Shown: positions 44,823 through 55,193, numbered from the stretch's first letter. The stretch is 64,000 nucleotides of DNA from Perlucidibaca aquatica (GCF_001676655.1 NZ_LZDB01000002.1:868001-932000), one strand, 5' to 3'. Notes: generated by a model from the sequence alone, not told the origin. Made by a program: numbers and translations.

Positions 44823-45668
44823 ATGTCTGCCTTGTTGCTGGATGGCAAAGCCCTGTCGCTGAAAATGGAAGCCGAGCTCGCCGAGCGCGTTGCGCACATC
44901 AAGGCTAAAAGCGGTCGCACGCCAATTTTGGCTACGATTTTGGTGGGCGACGACCCTGCCTCAGCGACGTATGTGACCATGAAGGGTAAGGCCTGCCAGC
45001 GGGTTGGTATGGATTCCATCCGTCTTGAACTGCCCAGCGTGACCACGACCGAGCAACTCCTGGCTGAGATTCACACGCTAAATGCCAACCCAGATGTCCA
45101 TGGCATCCTCTTACAGCATCCGGTACCGCATCAGATTGATGAGCGCGCCTGCTTTGATGCGATTGCACTGGAAAAGGATGTGGATGGTGTGACCTGCTTA
45201 GGCTTTGGACGCATGGCCATGGGCGAGCGCGCCTATGGCTCAGCCACGCCAGCCGGCATCATGACGCTACTCAAGCATTATCAAGTGCCACTGGCCGGTC
45301 AGCATGCGGTCGTTGTCGGGCGCAGTGCCATCCTCGGTAAACCCATGGCGATGATGCTGCTCAGTGCCGATTGCACTGTCACCATTTGCCACTCGAAAAC
45401 ACAAAACTTAGCGGCGCTCATTGCGCAAGCCGACATTGTGGTTGGTGCTGTGGGTCGCCCCGAGTTCATTAAAGCGGCATGGATAAAAGACGGCGCTGTA
45501 GTCGTTGATGCCGGTTATCACCCCGGTGGCGTGGGTGATATTGAGCTGAAGCCGTTGGTTGATCGTGTGGCTGCCTGGACTCCCGTGCCCGGTGGCGTTG
45601 GCCCGATGACCATCGCGACCTTAATCGAACAGTCCGTGCAAGCCGCAGAGCGGCAACTCGTCAGTTGA
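44823..45668 (+). CDS. folD: Methylenetetrahydrofolate dehydrogenase / methenyltetrahydrofolate cyclohydrolase
   Basis: Bifunctional enzyme that interconverts 5,10-methylene- and 10-formyltetrahydrofolate using NADP. Of 281 residues, the catalytic N-domain shows the conserved Tyr/Lys set in [16 protein letters not shown] and [14 protein letters not shown]. Next come EKDVDGVT and [13 protein letters not shown], then the NADP-binding Rossmann segment [19 protein letters not shown]; the final block is [18 protein letters not shown] is positioned seven bases ahead of the ATG. From memory, folD near cysS/glnS is a Pseudomonas-like arrangement. Confidence 0.96.
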   Translation: MSALLLDGKALSLKMEAELAERVAHIKAKSGRTPILATILVGDDPASATYVTMKGKACQRVGMDSIRLELPSVTTTEQLLAEIHTLNANPDVHGILLQHPVPHQIDERACFDAIALEKDVDGVTCLGFGRMAMGERAYGSATPAGIMTLLKHYQVPLAGQHAVVVGRSAILGKPMAMMLLSADCTVTICHSKTQNLAALIAQADIVVGAVGRPEFIKAAWIKDGAVVVDAGYHPGGVGDIELKPLVDRVAAWTPVPGGVGPMTIATLIEQSVQAAERQLVS

Positions 45669-45691
45669 GCCTTCGATCGGCCATTAAATAA

Positions 45692-45713
45692 ATAAGCCCC
45701 AGTAGGGGCTTAT
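45692..45713. terminator. Hairpin terminator between folD and the CNNM protein gene
   Basis: ATAAGCCCC and GGGGCTTAT pair perfectly across an AGTA loop. It ends right at the stop codon of the convergent CNNM gene and can act for folD and possibly both genes. Confidence 0.7.
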
Positions 45714-47012
45714 CTAGTCATCAATGACTTTGAGCCTGCTCACTAAGAGCTTGTCGATACGCATGCCATCCATGTCCACGACTTCCAGACGCAAGCCATT
45801 CCAATTCATCACCTGACCCGTTCGAGGAATACTGCCTAGCTCGAACAGCACCAGCCCAGCCAGCGTTTGGAAATCTCGACTGCCTTCTAAATCGTCGCAC
45901 TCCATCGGGAAAAGGTCGCGGAAGCGCTCAATGGAAAGTGCGCCATCAATCAACCACGAACCATCTTCACGGCGAACTACATCAGGGTCTTCAACGTTGG
46001 CATCGGAGGGCAATTCGCCGACCATGGCTTCCAGCACATCAGTGAGAGTCACTAAACCTTGAATTTCGCCGTACTCATCCACGACTAAGGCTAAATGCTC
46101 ACGCTTGCTGCGGAACAGATCGAGTAGCGCCAAGGGAGACAAGCCCATCGGGGCAAATAAAGCGGGCTTAACCAGCGACTCAATATCCCAAATCGTGTTG
46201 TTGGCTAACTGCTGCTGCAACAGCACGGGGAGTGATAAAACCCCGACGATGTTCGCCATACCATCGCGGCAAACCGGCAGATAACTGTAGCTCGTCTGAG
46301 CCAGTAAGGCTTTTTGCTCGCTCAACGGCTCGCTAAGATCCAAGCACTCAATGTCCGGTCGCGTGGTCATGATCAAGCTCAAGTTCCAGTCATCGAGACG
46401 GAAAACATTGGCGACCAATTCACGCTCGGCTTGTTCAAAAATGCCTGCCTCAGCACCTTCTGCCATCAAGCCCTTAATTTCTTCTTCGGTTACCGGCGAG
46501 TCACCGGTGCGCTTGACACCCAGCAAATCCAACACTCGCTCGGTAGACCAGCTTAAAAAGCGCACTACGGGATGTGTTAGAAACAACACCCCGCGCATAA
46601 ATGGCGCAATCACCCGAGCAATTTTCTCGGGCGACTGCATACCCAAACGCTTAGGTACTAACTCACCCACAATCAACGAAAAATAGGTAATGAGAATAAC
46701 CATGCAACCCGTTGCCAAGATGCTGGCATAGGGCGCAATCAACGGGATGCTCTCGAAGATCGGTCGTAACCGGTCCGTAATGGCACCTTCGCCCAAGGCT
46801 CCGCTCATCACGCCAATGAGCGTAATACCGATTTGCACCGTGGACAGGAAAAAAGTGGGATGTTCAGACAGCTTCAACGCTGCCTTTGCACCTAAGTCAC
46901 CCGTATCAGCCATTTGCTGCAAACGGATGCGGCGCGATGAAACGATGGCGATTTCCGACATGGCAAATAGGCCATTGAAGGTAATCAAAAACAAAATCAG
47001 CAGTATGTCCAT
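45714..47012 (-). CDS. CNNM/CBS-domain membrane protein (hemolysin family, YtfL/CorC-like)
   Basis: Inner-membrane protein of the CNNM transporter family, 432 residues; members are linked to magnesium/cobalt or other cation export and heat/salt tolerance. The N-terminal CNNM domain (about 1-190) has four hydrophobic segments and FNGLFAMSEIAIVSSRRIRL and LIVGELVPKRLGMQ. A tandem CBS pair (about 205-335) includes HLALVVDEYGEIQGLVTLTDVLEAMVGEL in the second repeat. The C-terminal CorC_HlyC transporter-associated domain (about 350-428) has GALSIERFRDLFP and LAGLVLFELGSIPRTG. It is not a true hemolysin. It stands alone between folD (convergent) and cysS (upstream, same strand). Confidence 0.9.
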   Translation of the reverse strand: MDILLILFLITFNGLFAMSEIAIVSSRRIRLQQMADTGDLGAKAALKLSEHPTFFLSTVQIGITLIGVMSGALGEGAITDRLRPIFESIPLIAPYASILATGCMVILITYFSLIVGELVPKRLGMQSPEKIARVIAPFMRGVLFLTHPVVRFLSWSTERVLDLLGVKRTGDSPVTEEEIKGLMAEGAEAGIFEQAERELVANVFRLDDWNLSLIMTTRPDIECLDLSEPLSEQKALLAQTSYSYLPVCRDGMANIVGVLSLPVLLQQQLANNTIWDIESLVKPALFAPMGLSPLALLDLFRSKREHLALVVDEYGEIQGLVTLTDVLEAMVGELPSDANVEDPDVVRREDGSWLIDGALSIERFRDLFPMECDDLEGSRDFQTLAGLVLFELGSIPRTGQVMNWNGLRLEVVDMDGMRIDKLLVSRLKVIDD

Positions 47013-47112
47013 AGAAGGCGGCGGTTAGTGACCGGGAGCGAGGGATCGCCGCAAGTGCAGCATGATACATGCCAACCTAGCTTTCCCCTAGCAGCTCCCA
47101 GCCTAATCCGGC

Positions 47113-48525
47113 TTAATCGGCTTTACGCCAACGAATGCCTTCGCGTGAAAACTCCACGGCCACACCCATGGCTTGCAGTTGAGCCCGAATCTCATCGGAG
47201 CGCTGGAAGTTTTTAGCGAGTCGTACAGCAGTTATTTCAGAAATTAAGGCTTCAACTTCGGCGACAAAGTCTGCATCCCCCGCCCCCGCTTGACGGAAGG
47301 CTTCAGGTTCGTACTGTAAAAGCCCCAAAATGGCACCGAGGCGTTTAAGCAGGTTGGCATACTGTGCAGCACCCGTCGCATCAGCTGCTTTGTCACAGCG
47401 ATTCGCTTCACGCACCAACTCATACAGCACGGCTAGGGCTTCGGGAGTATTGAAGTCGTCGTTCATTGCCAATGCAAATCGCGCCTCATACTCCGCAGCC
47501 GTTTCTGGCTCGCCCGCGCCTAGATCAACCAATGCACCAAGCGTTGCATAAAAGCGCTCTAGGGCTTGTTTAGCCTGATCCAACGCAGCGTCCGAATAAT
47601 TCAGTGGGCTGCGGTAATGGCTAGCGGCAATGAAGTAACGCAAGACTTCCGGGTGATACTGCTTGAGCACTTCGCGAATGGTGAAGAAGTTGTTTAACGA
47701 CTTCGACATCTTCTCAGCATTGACCTGCACAAAACCGACATGCATCCAGGTATTGACGTAGGTTTCGCCGGTCGCCGCTTCAGACTGTGCAATCTCATTT
47801 TCATGATGCGGAAAGAGTAAATCCCCACCGCCGCCATGAATATCAAAACCGCTGCCTAAGCAGCACGTGCTCATGGCTGAGCATTCGATGTGCCAGCCGG
47901 GCCGACCCTGACCCCACGGCGAAGCCCATGAGGGCTCACCGGGCTTTACGGCCTTCCAAAGCACGAAATCCATGGGGTTTTGCTTGATGTCATCGATCTC
48001 AACACGCGCACCTGCCTGCAGCTCATCCAATTTTTTATTGGACAGGCGACCATAGCGCGGGAAGCTAGAAACGTTGAAATAGACATCGCCATTCTTGGCA
48101 GGATAGGCATGCCCTTTCTTCACCAAGGTGTCGACCATACGCAAAATATCGTCAACATGATCCGTCGCTTTCGGCTCTAGATTCGGACGCAATGTACCCA
48201 AAGCAGCCGCATCTTCGTCCATGGCCGCAATAAAGCGTGCCGTCAGCGCGTCAATGGATTCGCCGTTTTCGTTTGCGCGCGCGATGATCTTGTCGTCGAT
48301 ATCGGTGATGTTGCGGACATACGTGACCTTGAAGCCTACGTGACGCAACCAGCGGGTAATGATATCGAACGACACCATGACGCGAGCATGGCCGATATGA
48401 CAGTAGTCATAGACCGTCATCCCACAGACATACAAGCTGACTTCACCGGCTTTTCGCGGCACAAAGGCGGCCTTGCTGCGCGTCTCTGAGTTATGAATGA
48501 CCAATGCTGACGATGTCACACTCAT
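47113..48525 (-). CDS. cysS: Cysteinyl-tRNA synthetase
   Basis: Charges tRNA-Cys. The start is ATG 48525, which overlaps the glnS stop as ATGA; an upstream ATG at 48540 is also in frame. The 470-residue class I enzyme has [18 protein letters not shown], combining a zinc ligand Cys with the HIGH motif. Further zinc ligands are in WHIECSAM and HHENE, and the second ATP motif is KMSKSLNN. The C-terminal region with [17 protein letters not shown] is typical. Translational coupling to glnS suggests an operon. Confidence 0.95.
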   Translation of the reverse strand: MSVTSSALVIHNSETRSKAAFVPRKAGEVSLYVCGMTVYDYCHIGHARVMVSFDIITRWLRHVGFKVTYVRNITDIDDKIIARANENGESIDALTARFIAAMDEDAAALGTLRPNLEPKATDHVDDILRMVDTLVKKGHAYPAKNGDVYFNVSSFPRYGRLSNKKLDELQAGARVEIDDIKQNPMDFVLWKAVKPGEPSWASPWGQGRPGWHIECSAMSTCCLGSGFDIHGGGGDLLFPHHENEIAQSEAATGETYVNTWMHVGFVQVNAEKMSKSLNNFFTIREVLKQYHPEVLRYFIAASHYRSPLNYSDAALDQAKQALERFYATLGALVDLGAGEPETAAEYEARFALAMNDDFNTPEALAVLYELVREANRCDKAADATGAAQYANLLKRLGAILGLLQYEPEAFRQAGAGDADFVAEVEALISEITAVRLAKNFQRSDEIRAQLQAMGVAVEFSREGIRWRKAD

Positions 48526-50192
48526 GCCGGCTTGCCCCAAGAGTCACGCAAACCGACGGTGCGGTTGAATACTAAGTGCGCTGGACTGGACTCTTTTAAG
48601 TCAACGCAGAAATAACCTTCACGCTCGAACTGAAAACGATCTTCTGCCACTGCTGTGGCTAGCGAGGCCTCAACGCGGGCGTCAGTCAGCGTCTCTAAAG
48701 AGGCTTCATGAATAAAGGTTTTGAAGTCAGCATCGCCACGATCTGGAGAGGCATCATTGAACAGACGGTCGTAAAGACGAACCGTTGCAGGTAAGGAATG
48801 TGAAACCGATACCCAATGAATCACACCCTTCACTTTACGATCCGTCGGATTAGCCCCCAGCGTGGCGAGGTCTAAGGAACAGCGCAGTTCGGTGGAATTG
48901 CCGGCTGCATCTTTAATGACTTCATCGCAGCGCATGACATAGGCATTGCGCAGGCGTACTTCGCCACCCAATGTCAGGCGCTTAAAGCCTTTGGGTGGCA
49001 CTTCTTCAAAGTCTGCACGGTCAATGTAGATTTCTTGGGTGAGCGGTAATTCACGCTCACCCATGTCCACATTCGGATGACGTACCGTGCGAATGATTTC
49101 GAGATGATCCGCTGCCACGTTCGTTAAGACGACCTTTAGCGGGCGCAGCACGGCCATGGCTCGCGGAGCGCTCAGCTCCAAATCCTCACGAATACAAAAC
49201 TCGAGCATGGCCACATCCACTACACCATCGCTTTTGCTGAGGCCAATGCGGTCACAGAAATTGCGCAAGGACGCAGGCGTATAGCCACGACGACGCAGGC
49301 CAGAAATGGTGGGCATACGTGGATCGTCCCAGTCCTGTACCAGCTTCTCATCAACGAGCTGTTTGAGCTTGCGCTTGGAGGTTACGGTGTAGTTCAGGTT
49401 GAGCCGCGCAAATTCGATCTGCTGTGGGTGCGGCAGCGACGGCAGTTGCTCCAACAGCCAGTCATACAACGGCCGATGCGCCTCAAACTCTAGCGTGCAC
49501 AGCGAATGCGTAATGCCTTCCAAGGCATCCGAAATCGGGTGCGTGTAGTCGTACATCGGGTAGATGCACCAGTCACTGCCGGTCTGGTGATGGTCGATGT
49601 GGCGAATGCGGTAGAGGATCGGATCGCGCAAGTTGATGTTGCCTGAGCCCATATCAATTTTCGCGCGCAAGACATGAGCACCATCGGGAAATTCGCCCGC
49701 TTTCATGCGTGCAAACAAATCCACGTTTTCGGCTATGGAGCGGTCACGGAATGGCGAATTACTGCCGGGCTGGCTCAACGTGCCGCGCATCTCGCGAATT
49801 TGTTCCGGCGTTTGCGAATCCACATACGCTTTGCCCGCTTGAATCAGCTCAACGGCAAAATCATGCAGTGCCTGGAAGTACGAGGAGGCATAACGCACTT
49901 CGCCTGACCATTGGAAACCCAACCATTGCACATCACGCTGAATGGCATCGATGTACTCTTGCGACTCTTTTTCAGGATTCGTGTCATCAAAGCGGAGGTT
50001 GCACAGCCCGCTAACACCGGGATGCGTTGCAGCTTCTTCAGCCAGTCCAAAGTTTAGGCAAATCGATTTGGCGTGACCAATATGCAGGTAGCCGTTCGGC
50101 TCCGGCGGGAAACGGGTCACAATTTGGGCGTGGGCACCGCTATCAATATCGGTAAGCACACGGGTTCGGATGAAATCTCTGGCTTCAATCAT
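48522..50192 (-). CDS. glnS: Glutaminyl-tRNA synthetase
   Basis: Charges tRNA-Gln directly, as in gamma/betaproteobacteria that lack the amidotransferase route for Gln. The 556-residue class I enzyme has the HIGH motif in [17 protein letters not shown], the amino-acid pocket region [10 protein letters not shown] and [26 protein letters not shown]. The KMSKS equivalent reads TVTSKRKL, where E. coli has VMSKRKL. The two C-terminal beta-barrels recognise the anticodon. It is divergent from ppiB over a 112-base gap that has a stem-like GAGTGTAC/GTACGCTC repeat. Confidence 0.96.
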   Translation of the reverse strand: MIEARDFIRTRVLTDIDSGAHAQIVTRFPPEPNGYLHIGHAKSICLNFGLAEEAATHPGVSGLCNLRFDDTNPEKESQEYIDAIQRDVQWLGFQWSGEVRYASSYFQALHDFAVELIQAGKAYVDSQTPEQIREMRGTLSQPGSNSPFRDRSIAENVDLFARMKAGEFPDGAHVLRAKIDMGSGNINLRDPILYRIRHIDHHQTGSDWCIYPMYDYTHPISDALEGITHSLCTLEFEAHRPLYDWLLEQLPSLPHPQQIEFARLNLNYTVTSKRKLKQLVDEKLVQDWDDPRMPTISGLRRRGYTPASLRNFCDRIGLSKSDGVVDVAMLEFCIREDLELSAPRAMAVLRPLKVVLTNVAADHLEIIRTVRHPNVDMGERELPLTQEIYIDRADFEEVPPKGFKRLTLGGEVRLRNAYVMRCDEVIKDAAGNSTELRCSLDLATLGANPTDRKVKGVIHWVSVSHSLPATVRLYDRLFNDASPDRGDADFKTFIHEASLETLTDARVEASLATAVAEDRFQFEREGYFCVDLKESSPAHLVFNRTVGLRDSWGKPA

Positions 50193-50304
50193 GGTCTAGC
50201 AGGCAAAATTAAAGGCTGGAGTGTACGCCTCACGGGGGTACGCTCTCAACCGAATACGGGCTATACATGTCCACTGTCATTCATAAATACGCAGGAATCC
50301 GCGC

Positions 50305-50805
50305 ATGAAAGTTGCACTTAACACAAATCAAGGTCGCATCGTGCTGGAACTCGACGCTGCTAAAGCGCCAAAGACCGTTGCCAACTTTGTTGAATACGTT
50401 CAAAACGGTCACTACAACGGCACTATTTTTCACCGTGTCATTGATGGCTTCATGATTCAAGGCGGCGGCTTCGACGAGAAAATGAAGCAAAAGTCGACTG
50501 GCACGCCCATTCAAAACGAAGCTGACAATGGCTTGAAGAACGATATCGGCACCATCGCCATGGCGCGTACCGGTGATCCGCACTCAGCAACGGCTCAATT
50601 CTTCATCAACGTCGGCAACAACGGCTTTCTCAACCACAGCGGCAAGAATCCACAGGGCTGGGGCTATGCTGTTTTTGGTAAAACCGTAGAAGGCATGGAC
50701 GTCGTCAATAAAATCAAGGGGGTTGCTACGGGTAATGCCGGTGGCCATCAAGATGTGCCCCGTACCGCCGTGGTAATTGAAACTGCCGAAGTGATCGCGG
50801 AGTAA
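50305..50805 (+). CDS. ppiB: Peptidyl-prolyl cis-trans isomerase B (cyclophilin)
   Basis: Cytoplasmic cyclophilin that accelerates proline isomerisation. The 166-residue protein has the catalytic block with the active-site Arg in [14 protein letters not shown], then [19 protein letters not shown] and [19 protein letters not shown]. No signal peptide, as expected for PpiB and not PpiA. The lpxH GTG lies three bases after its stop, with the lpxH ribosome-binding site GCGGAG inside the last ppiB codons. Confidence 0.95.
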   Translation: MKVALNTNQGRIVLELDAAKAPKTVANFVEYVQNGHYNGTIFHRVIDGFMIQGGGFDEKMKQKSTGTPIQNEADNGLKNDIGTIAMARTGDPHSATAQFFINVGNNGFLNHSGKNPQGWGYAVFGKTVEGMDVVNKIKGVATGNAGGHQDVPRTAVVIETAEVIAE

Positions 50806-50808
50806 GCC

Positions 50809-51564
50809 GTGGCCTGTGCTCTGCTGCTGTCGGATGTTCATCTCGCGCCTGACCTGCTGCGCTGTAGCGAGGGCTTTAAAACCCTGCTGCGCGAACTGCC
50901 AGGCGACTGCTCGGCAGTCTATGTGCTGGGCGATCTGTTTGAGGTCTGGGTTGGAGACGATCTTCATACGCCCTATCTCGACAGTATTTACGAGAGTTTC
51001 CGCAGCGTCAGAGCACGTGGCATAGAGCTCGTCTTTTGCCACGGCAATCGCGATTTTCTGCTGGAACGTGGCCCTGCCGGTGTGCCAGGTTTTGCCGAGC
51101 TCGCCGGTGGCCGCATGATGGCTGAGTCGGAGGTTGTCGATCTGTTTGGTACTCCCGCCCTGCTCATGCACGGCGATCAACTCTGCACGCTGGATACCGC
51201 CTACCTGGCGTTCCGCCAACAATCGCGCAGCAGCGAATGGCAGCAAATGATGCTGGAAAAACCACTCGATCAACGCCTGATGGTGGCCGAGATGTGGCGC
51301 ATGCAAAGCAAGATGGCGAACAGCAACAAACCAGAAAACATCATGGATGTGACGCTGGAAGAAGTCGTTCGTGTCATGGCGGAAGCCAATGTGGAGCTGC
51401 TCATTCACGGTCATACCCATCGCCCGATGCGGCATGCCGTGGAACTGCCCGGCGACATGGCCGGTGAGCGTCTGGTGCTGGGAGACTGGCGCGAAGAGGC
51501 TGGTGAGGCCGTCATTGCCTGGGCTAGCCCTGAAGGCATTGAGCTCGTGCAGTATCGGTTTTAA
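50809..51564 (+). CDS. lpxH: UDP-2,3-diacylglucosamine diphosphatase
   Basis: Releases UMP to give lipid X in lipid A biosynthesis; peripheral inner-membrane enzyme. The start is GTG 50809. The 251-residue calcineurin-like phosphoesterase carries all metal motifs: D-x-H in LLLSDVHLAP, GD in VLGDLFEVWVGDD, GNRD in CHGNRDFLLE, HGDQL and HGHTHRP. The LpxH-specific insertion (about 120-165) is lipid-binding. Downstream, the 93-residue gene follows by three bases, so a three-gene transcript is likely. Confidence 0.94.
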   Translation: MACALLLSDVHLAPDLLRCSEGFKTLLRELPGDCSAVYVLGDLFEVWVGDDLHTPYLDSIYESFRSVRARGIELVFCHGNRDFLLERGPAGVPGFAELAGGRMMAESEVVDLFGTPALLMHGDQLCTLDTAYLAFRQQSRSSEWQQMMLEKPLDQRLMVAEMWRMQSKMANSNKPENIMDVTLEEVVRVMAEANVELLIHGHTHRPMRHAVELPGDMAGERLVLGDWREEAGEAVIAWASPEGIELVQYRF

Positions 51565-51567
51565 GCC

Positions 51568-51849
51568 ATGGCAAAGAGCATTCTGCAAAAAACCATTGAA
51601 GAGCTTCAAGTGCTGGCGGCCAAGCAAAGCGAAGAGATTTTTGTCTATCCCGAATTTGGCGACAATCGCAGTTATCGATTAACGGCCTTAGAGCCCTATC
51701 TCGACTTACTGATTATTCACTACGAGTCAGCGGGCGAACAGTTCGCGCTGGAAACGCCCAAGTTGCAAGACTTTGCGTTTTCCAAGTCCCGATTAGAGCT
51801 GCGTATGGAAGATATTGACGGCGAAGGGCTGCTGCTGGTGGCAGAATAA
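51568..51849 (+). CDS. Hypothetical protein, downstream of lpxH
   Basis: A 93-residue protein that I do not recognise. It begins with an amphipathic helix (SILQKTIEELQVLAAKQSEE), continues with FVYPEFGDNRSYRLTALEPYLDLLIIHYESAGEQF and ends with alternating residues typical of beta strands (RLELRMEDIDGEGLLLVAE). It is acidic and has no signal or membrane segment. The tight spacing to lpxH and the codon use support it as a real gene. It ends six bases from the convergent gene's stop. Confidence 0.65.
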   Translation: MAKSILQKTIEELQVLAAKQSEEIFVYPEFGDNRSYRLTALEPYLDLLIIHYESAGEQFALETPKLQDFAFSKSRLELRMEDIDGEGLLLVAE

Positions 51850-51855
51850 GCGCTG

Positions 51856-52413
51856 TTAACCGCTCATTTTCACCTGCGATACGAGTGCCAATACATCAAT
51901 ATTGGCTGCTGTTTGAATGCTGGGATCATTAATACGAGCATTCACTTCTTTCACGATTTGATCACGCACAATCGGCTTCACCAACTTGAGCCGATCCAGC
52001 ACATCACTCGGCAAGTTTTCGCCCACCAAGTCGATACGAATGCTGTGGCCTGACACCGGGTGCGGGACTAGTCTGAGGGTGACCGGCGCATACGTCTCTA
52101 CGTCTATTTGTACCTGAATGCTGACGGCCAAAGAGAACTTAAGATCAATGCCGAAGAGCTCGACATCCAATTGCAGATCACCGCGAACGCAGAGCATGAA
52201 TGCAATATTTGGCAAGTGGTTCAGTAAAGGATCTACGCTAATGTCATCTAACTTAAAGACATAAGAAATCATCAGCATATCGGCCGGTAATTTACGCATA
52301 GAGCCGGCAATCGTCTGCTCCAACAAGGCTTCTATCTCATTGCCAAGTCGGTGAGCTGTTACCACCTGCTGTATAAAATTGTGACCAAATTCGGCATAAC
52401 TGATGGCTTGCAA
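51856..52413 (-). CDS. Hypothetical protein
   Basis: A 185-residue protein of unknown family. After an N-terminal helix (SYAEFGHNFIQQVVTAHRL) the pattern is strongly alternating (FMLCVRGDLQLDVELFGIDLKFSLAVSIQVQIDVETYAPVTLRLVP, split here only by position about 75-120). This suggests a long beta-sheet or lipid-binding-type barrel. A C-terminal helix pair with LKLVKPIVRDQIVKEVNARI follows. No signal peptide. It follows rlmA by 15 bases, so it probably belongs to the miaE-rlmA transcript. Confidence 0.65.
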   Translation of the reverse strand: MQAISYAEFGHNFIQQVVTAHRLGNEIEALLEQTIAGSMRKLPADMLMISYVFKLDDISVDPLLNHLPNIAFMLCVRGDLQLDVELFGIDLKFSLAVSIQVQIDVETYAPVTLRLVPHPVSGHSIRIDLVGENLPSDVLDRLKLVKPIVRDQIVKEVNARINDPSIQTAANIDVLALVSQVKMSG

Positions 52414-52428
52414 TGCTCAACCCTCAAC

Positions 52429-53259
52429 TTAATCCAAGATTTCGCTTTGTTGCTCAAGCCTTCGCTTGAACAGCATGACATCGAATGCCGCCAGGGTTTG
52501 AAAACTTTCGTTGGCTTCTAGTAAAGCTCTGCGTTCGGCGGTCGCCTTCCATGCATAGGGTGTCATGGCCAATAAATCCTTTAAGGCCGCTTGTGAAAGT
52601 GTCAGCGGCGCCTCTACCTGCTGGCGACTGACTAACACAAAGTCGTCGTGAAAGGCCTGCACGAATTTATCCGGCTCATGAGCACGCACCGCTTCAAACA
52701 AACCTTGCCGAACTTGCCAGAGATGATCGGGTGCCGGCGTTACCATCAGTACATGGCCGTTTGGCCTTAACACGCGATGCATTTCAGCCACCGGTAGCGG
52801 GCTAAATAAACTGCTCACCACATCCAATGATGCATCGGCAAAAGGAAGTAACGCCGCACTACCGACCAACCAGGTCACCTGCTTTTGCTGGCGAGCCGCC
52901 AGTTGGATGGCCGGCTTAGCAATATCCAATCCACAGACTAAGGGCACCTCGCCGCGCATGGCCTCGGTGTAATAGCCCTCACCACAGCCAAGATCCAGCA
53001 AGCGTTGCGCCGATAAATCACGCAATACCCTCGCCACTGCGTCACGGAGCGGCTGGTAATGACCCGCGCCTAGAAAGCGACGGCGCGCGGCCACACTGTC
53101 GGCGGTATCGCCTGGAGACAGGCTTTTTTTGTGCTGAACAGGCAGTAAATTGACATAGCCCTCGCGTGACACATCAAAGGCATGGCCGTTTAAGCAAAGC
53201 CAGGTCTTGTCATGGGTTTGCAGAGCAGTCCGGCACAGCGGGCAAATTAACTCAAACAT
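52429..53259 (-). CDS. rlmA: 23S rRNA (guanine-N1)-methyltransferase RlmA
   Basis: SAM-dependent methylation of a guanine in helix 35 of 23S rRNA (G745 in E. coli). The 276-residue protein begins with the RlmA zinc finger (ELICPLCRTAL ... WLCLNGHAFD, ligands C-x2-C and C-x3-H), then VSREGYVNLLPVQHKKSLSPGD. The class I methyltransferase domain follows, with SAM motif LLDLGCGEGYY near residue 88 and VVSSLFSPLPVAEMHRVLRPNGHVLMVTPA split across beta-4/5. Overlaps the end of miaE by 13 bases. Confidence 0.92.
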   Translation of the reverse strand: MFELICPLCRTALQTHDKTWLCLNGHAFDVSREGYVNLLPVQHKKSLSPGDTADSVAARRRFLGAGHYQPLRDAVARVLRDLSAQRLLDLGCGEGYYTEAMRGEVPLVCGLDIAKPAIQLAARQQKQVTWLVGSAALLPFADASLDVVSSLFSPLPVAEMHRVLRPNGHVLMVTPAPDHLWQVRQGLFEAVRAHEPDKFVQAFHDDFVLVSRQQVEAPLTLSQAALKDLLAMTPYAWKATAERRALLEANESFQTLAAFDVMLFKRRLEQQSEILD

Positions 53260-53894
53260 GCGGCTTGCTCTGTGGTTGGCTGAATCGCCATGACTGGCGG
53301 CAGGCCACTGTGGAAGCGCACCTCCACATCAGGGGTTTCAATCAACACCCGTTCAACATCACGAAAAAAGGCCACACGGTCCTCAATTGGCTCTGGCGAA
53401 TACAAACTCGCCAAGCCCAAGTAGTACTGGAAATGGCGGGCTTCGGAGCGCAACAAAAAGGTATAGAAGCGTTTCAGGTCTTCATCTAAATGCGGTGCAA
53501 TAGCGGCAAAGCGCTCACACGAACGTGCTTCAACGAAAGCACCGATAATCATCAGATCGACCAGATGCCCAGGCTCAGAGGTTCGAACGTGTTGACGCAT
53601 GCCTTGGGCATAACGGGCAGCCGACACAGGGCGATACCCTATGCCCCGCTTTTGCATCAGATCGCGCACTTGCTCGTAATGCAGCAATTCTTCGCGAGCC
53701 AGTTGCGCCAGCTCGGTTTGCAGTTCCTCGCGGTCGTTGTAGCGGAACAGCATATTCATAGCAGTGCTGGCCGCTTTTTTTTCGCAATTGGCATGGTCTT
53801 GTAACAAGAGCGGCACGTCCAGCACGGCGGCACTTACCCATTCGGGCGGCGTTGCACAAGCCAAAAAGTCACGCACCGGTTGCATAAAGTCCAT
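53247..53894 (-). CDS. miaE: tRNA-(ms2io6A)-hydroxylase MiaE
   Basis: Diiron oxygenase that hydroxylates the isopentenyl group of ms2i6A37 in tRNAs reading U-starting codons. The start is ATG 53894, immediately at the stop of the saccharopine-dehydrogenase-like gene (TGATG); GTG 53897 is also in frame. The 215-residue four-helix-bundle protein shows the diiron ligands in REELLHYEQV, GAFVEARSCERF and LRSEARHFQYYLGLA. miaE is patchy in gammaproteobacteria but typical of Pseudomonadales. Confidence 0.92.
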   Translation of the reverse strand: MDFMQPVRDFLACATPPEWVSAAVLDVPLLLQDHANCEKKAASTAMNMLFRYNDREELQTELAQLAREELLHYEQVRDLMQKRGIGYRPVSAARYAQGMRQHVRTSEPGHLVDLMIIGAFVEARSCERFAAIAPHLDEDLKRFYTFLLRSEARHFQYYLGLASLYSPEPIEDRVAFFRDVERVLIETPDVEVRFHSGLPPVMAIQPTTEQAACLS

Positions 53895-55120
53895 CACGAC
53901 GCCGACACCTCACAAAATGTCAGACCGGCATGTTGTTGCAAACGAGCGATGAGGGCATCACCCATGACGGTAGCTGGCGTCCAGAAGCCCCCGGTCTTGT
54001 CGGACTTGCTGATGTCCATGGCCAAACACATCGCAGCCTCACCCAACATCTTGCCGGTTGAGCCGTAGCCCGGATCGCGATCACCGGTGACCTTGACCAC
54101 CAAGGTCTGCCCTGCATCCGTTTTGCCAAACAGACGAATGTCGTAATAACCCTCACGCTGGGCCTTGGGTGATGGACCCTCACCCGGCTTGGGCACCACA
54201 AAACGTTCCAGCAAGCTGCGCGTAGGGGCTAGCGCAGCAGCGGCCATAAATCCGCCCAGACCGGAGGCAAAGGCGATTGCAGCGATTCGACCCTTAAAGC
54301 CATTTCCGGTTAACTGCGTTTCGTCATAGCAAAAGTTTTCACCGTAACGGTAACCCTGCAAGGCATTGCTGCGATGAACCACTTTGGTATTAATCGCGGC
54401 CATGATGAAGGGCACTTGCCAGGACTGCGCGTCGTCATCGAAGGAAACGGCCGCCGGATTAGGCTGTCGTAATTTGAGTTGCTGAGCACAGAAGGCATAG
54501 GGATTTTGTAGCACTTTCAGGATGGCGCGGTCTTTGCCGACCTCACGCAGCATCTCCATCATGCTGGCCACCGTGCCGCCCGAAAAAGTCCCGCGCATGG
54601 CTTTCACGCGCAGCTTCACGCGTGAGCAAGGGGCTTGATAGCGCGCTTGTGCCTGGGATTGTAAAAAGTAGGTGCCCAAATCGGATGGCAGTGAATCAAA
54701 GCCACAGCAATGCACGATACGCGCACCCGTACGCTGCGCAGTGGCCTCATGTTGGGCCAACATGCGTGCAATCCATTGAGGCTCGCCGGTGAGGTCACAA
54801 TAATCCGTACCGGATTCGGCACAGACTTTGACTAACTCAGAGCCATACAGCGCATAAGGCCCTACGGTAGACACCACCACACGGGTTTGCGCGCACAGGG
54901 CCTGTAAGGAGGCTTCATCATGGGCCTCTGCCAGCAGTACGGGCAGATCACGAGCGGCCTCGCCTAGGCTGTTTTTAAGCTCCGCCAATTTGGCAGCAGA
55001 ACGGCCGGCAATGGCCCAACGAACTTCGCCCGCTACGCCCTGACGCTCGAATAAGTAACGCGTCAGAATCTGCCCGACAAAGCTGGTTGCACCGAATACC
55101 ACCACATCAAAGTTGGCCAT
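53894..55120 (-). CDS. Saccharopine dehydrogenase-like (trans-acting enoyl reductase family) protein
   Basis: NAD(P)-binding oxidoreductase of the saccharopine dehydrogenase-like/trans-acting enoyl reductase family; the substrate is unknown. The start is ATG 55120 with GAGGAC upstream (the open frame extends further without coding character), giving 408 residues. The Rossmann motif is VVFGATSFVGQILTRYL, followed by VVSTVGPYALYGSELVKVC, GTDYCDLTGEP and CCGFDSLPSDLG, all typical. Residues 285-305 (IAAIAFASGLGGFMAAAALA) form a hydrophobic patch. It overlaps miaE by one base, which suggests cotranscription although no functional link is obvious. Confidence 0.88.
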   Translation of the reverse strand: MANFDVVVFGATSFVGQILTRYLFERQGVAGEVRWAIAGRSAAKLAELKNSLGEAARDLPVLLAEAHDEASLQALCAQTRVVVSTVGPYALYGSELVKVCAESGTDYCDLTGEPQWIARMLAQHEATAQRTGARIVHCCGFDSLPSDLGTYFLQSQAQARYQAPCSRVKLRVKAMRGTFSGGTVASMMEMLREVGKDRAILKVLQNPYAFCAQQLKLRQPNPAAVSFDDDAQSWQVPFIMAAINTKVVHRSNALQGYRYGENFCYDETQLTGNGFKGRIAAIAFASGLGGFMAAAALAPTRSLLERFVVPKPGEGPSPKAQREGYYDIRLFGKTDAGQTLVVKVTGDRDPGYGSTGKMLGEAAMCLAMDISKSDKTGGFWTPATVMGDALIARLQQHAGLTFCEVSAS

Positions 55121-55193
55121 GATTGCGTCCTCAAGGTAAAAATGAATGCCGAACAAACCAGCACCCGCTTGCAAGGATCACATCATAGCCAAA

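Noticed and set aside
50584-51627. 347-residue minus-strand open frame over ppiB-lpxH
   Set aside because: Both plus-strand genes have full catalytic motifs; the minus product is His/Gln-rich shadow.
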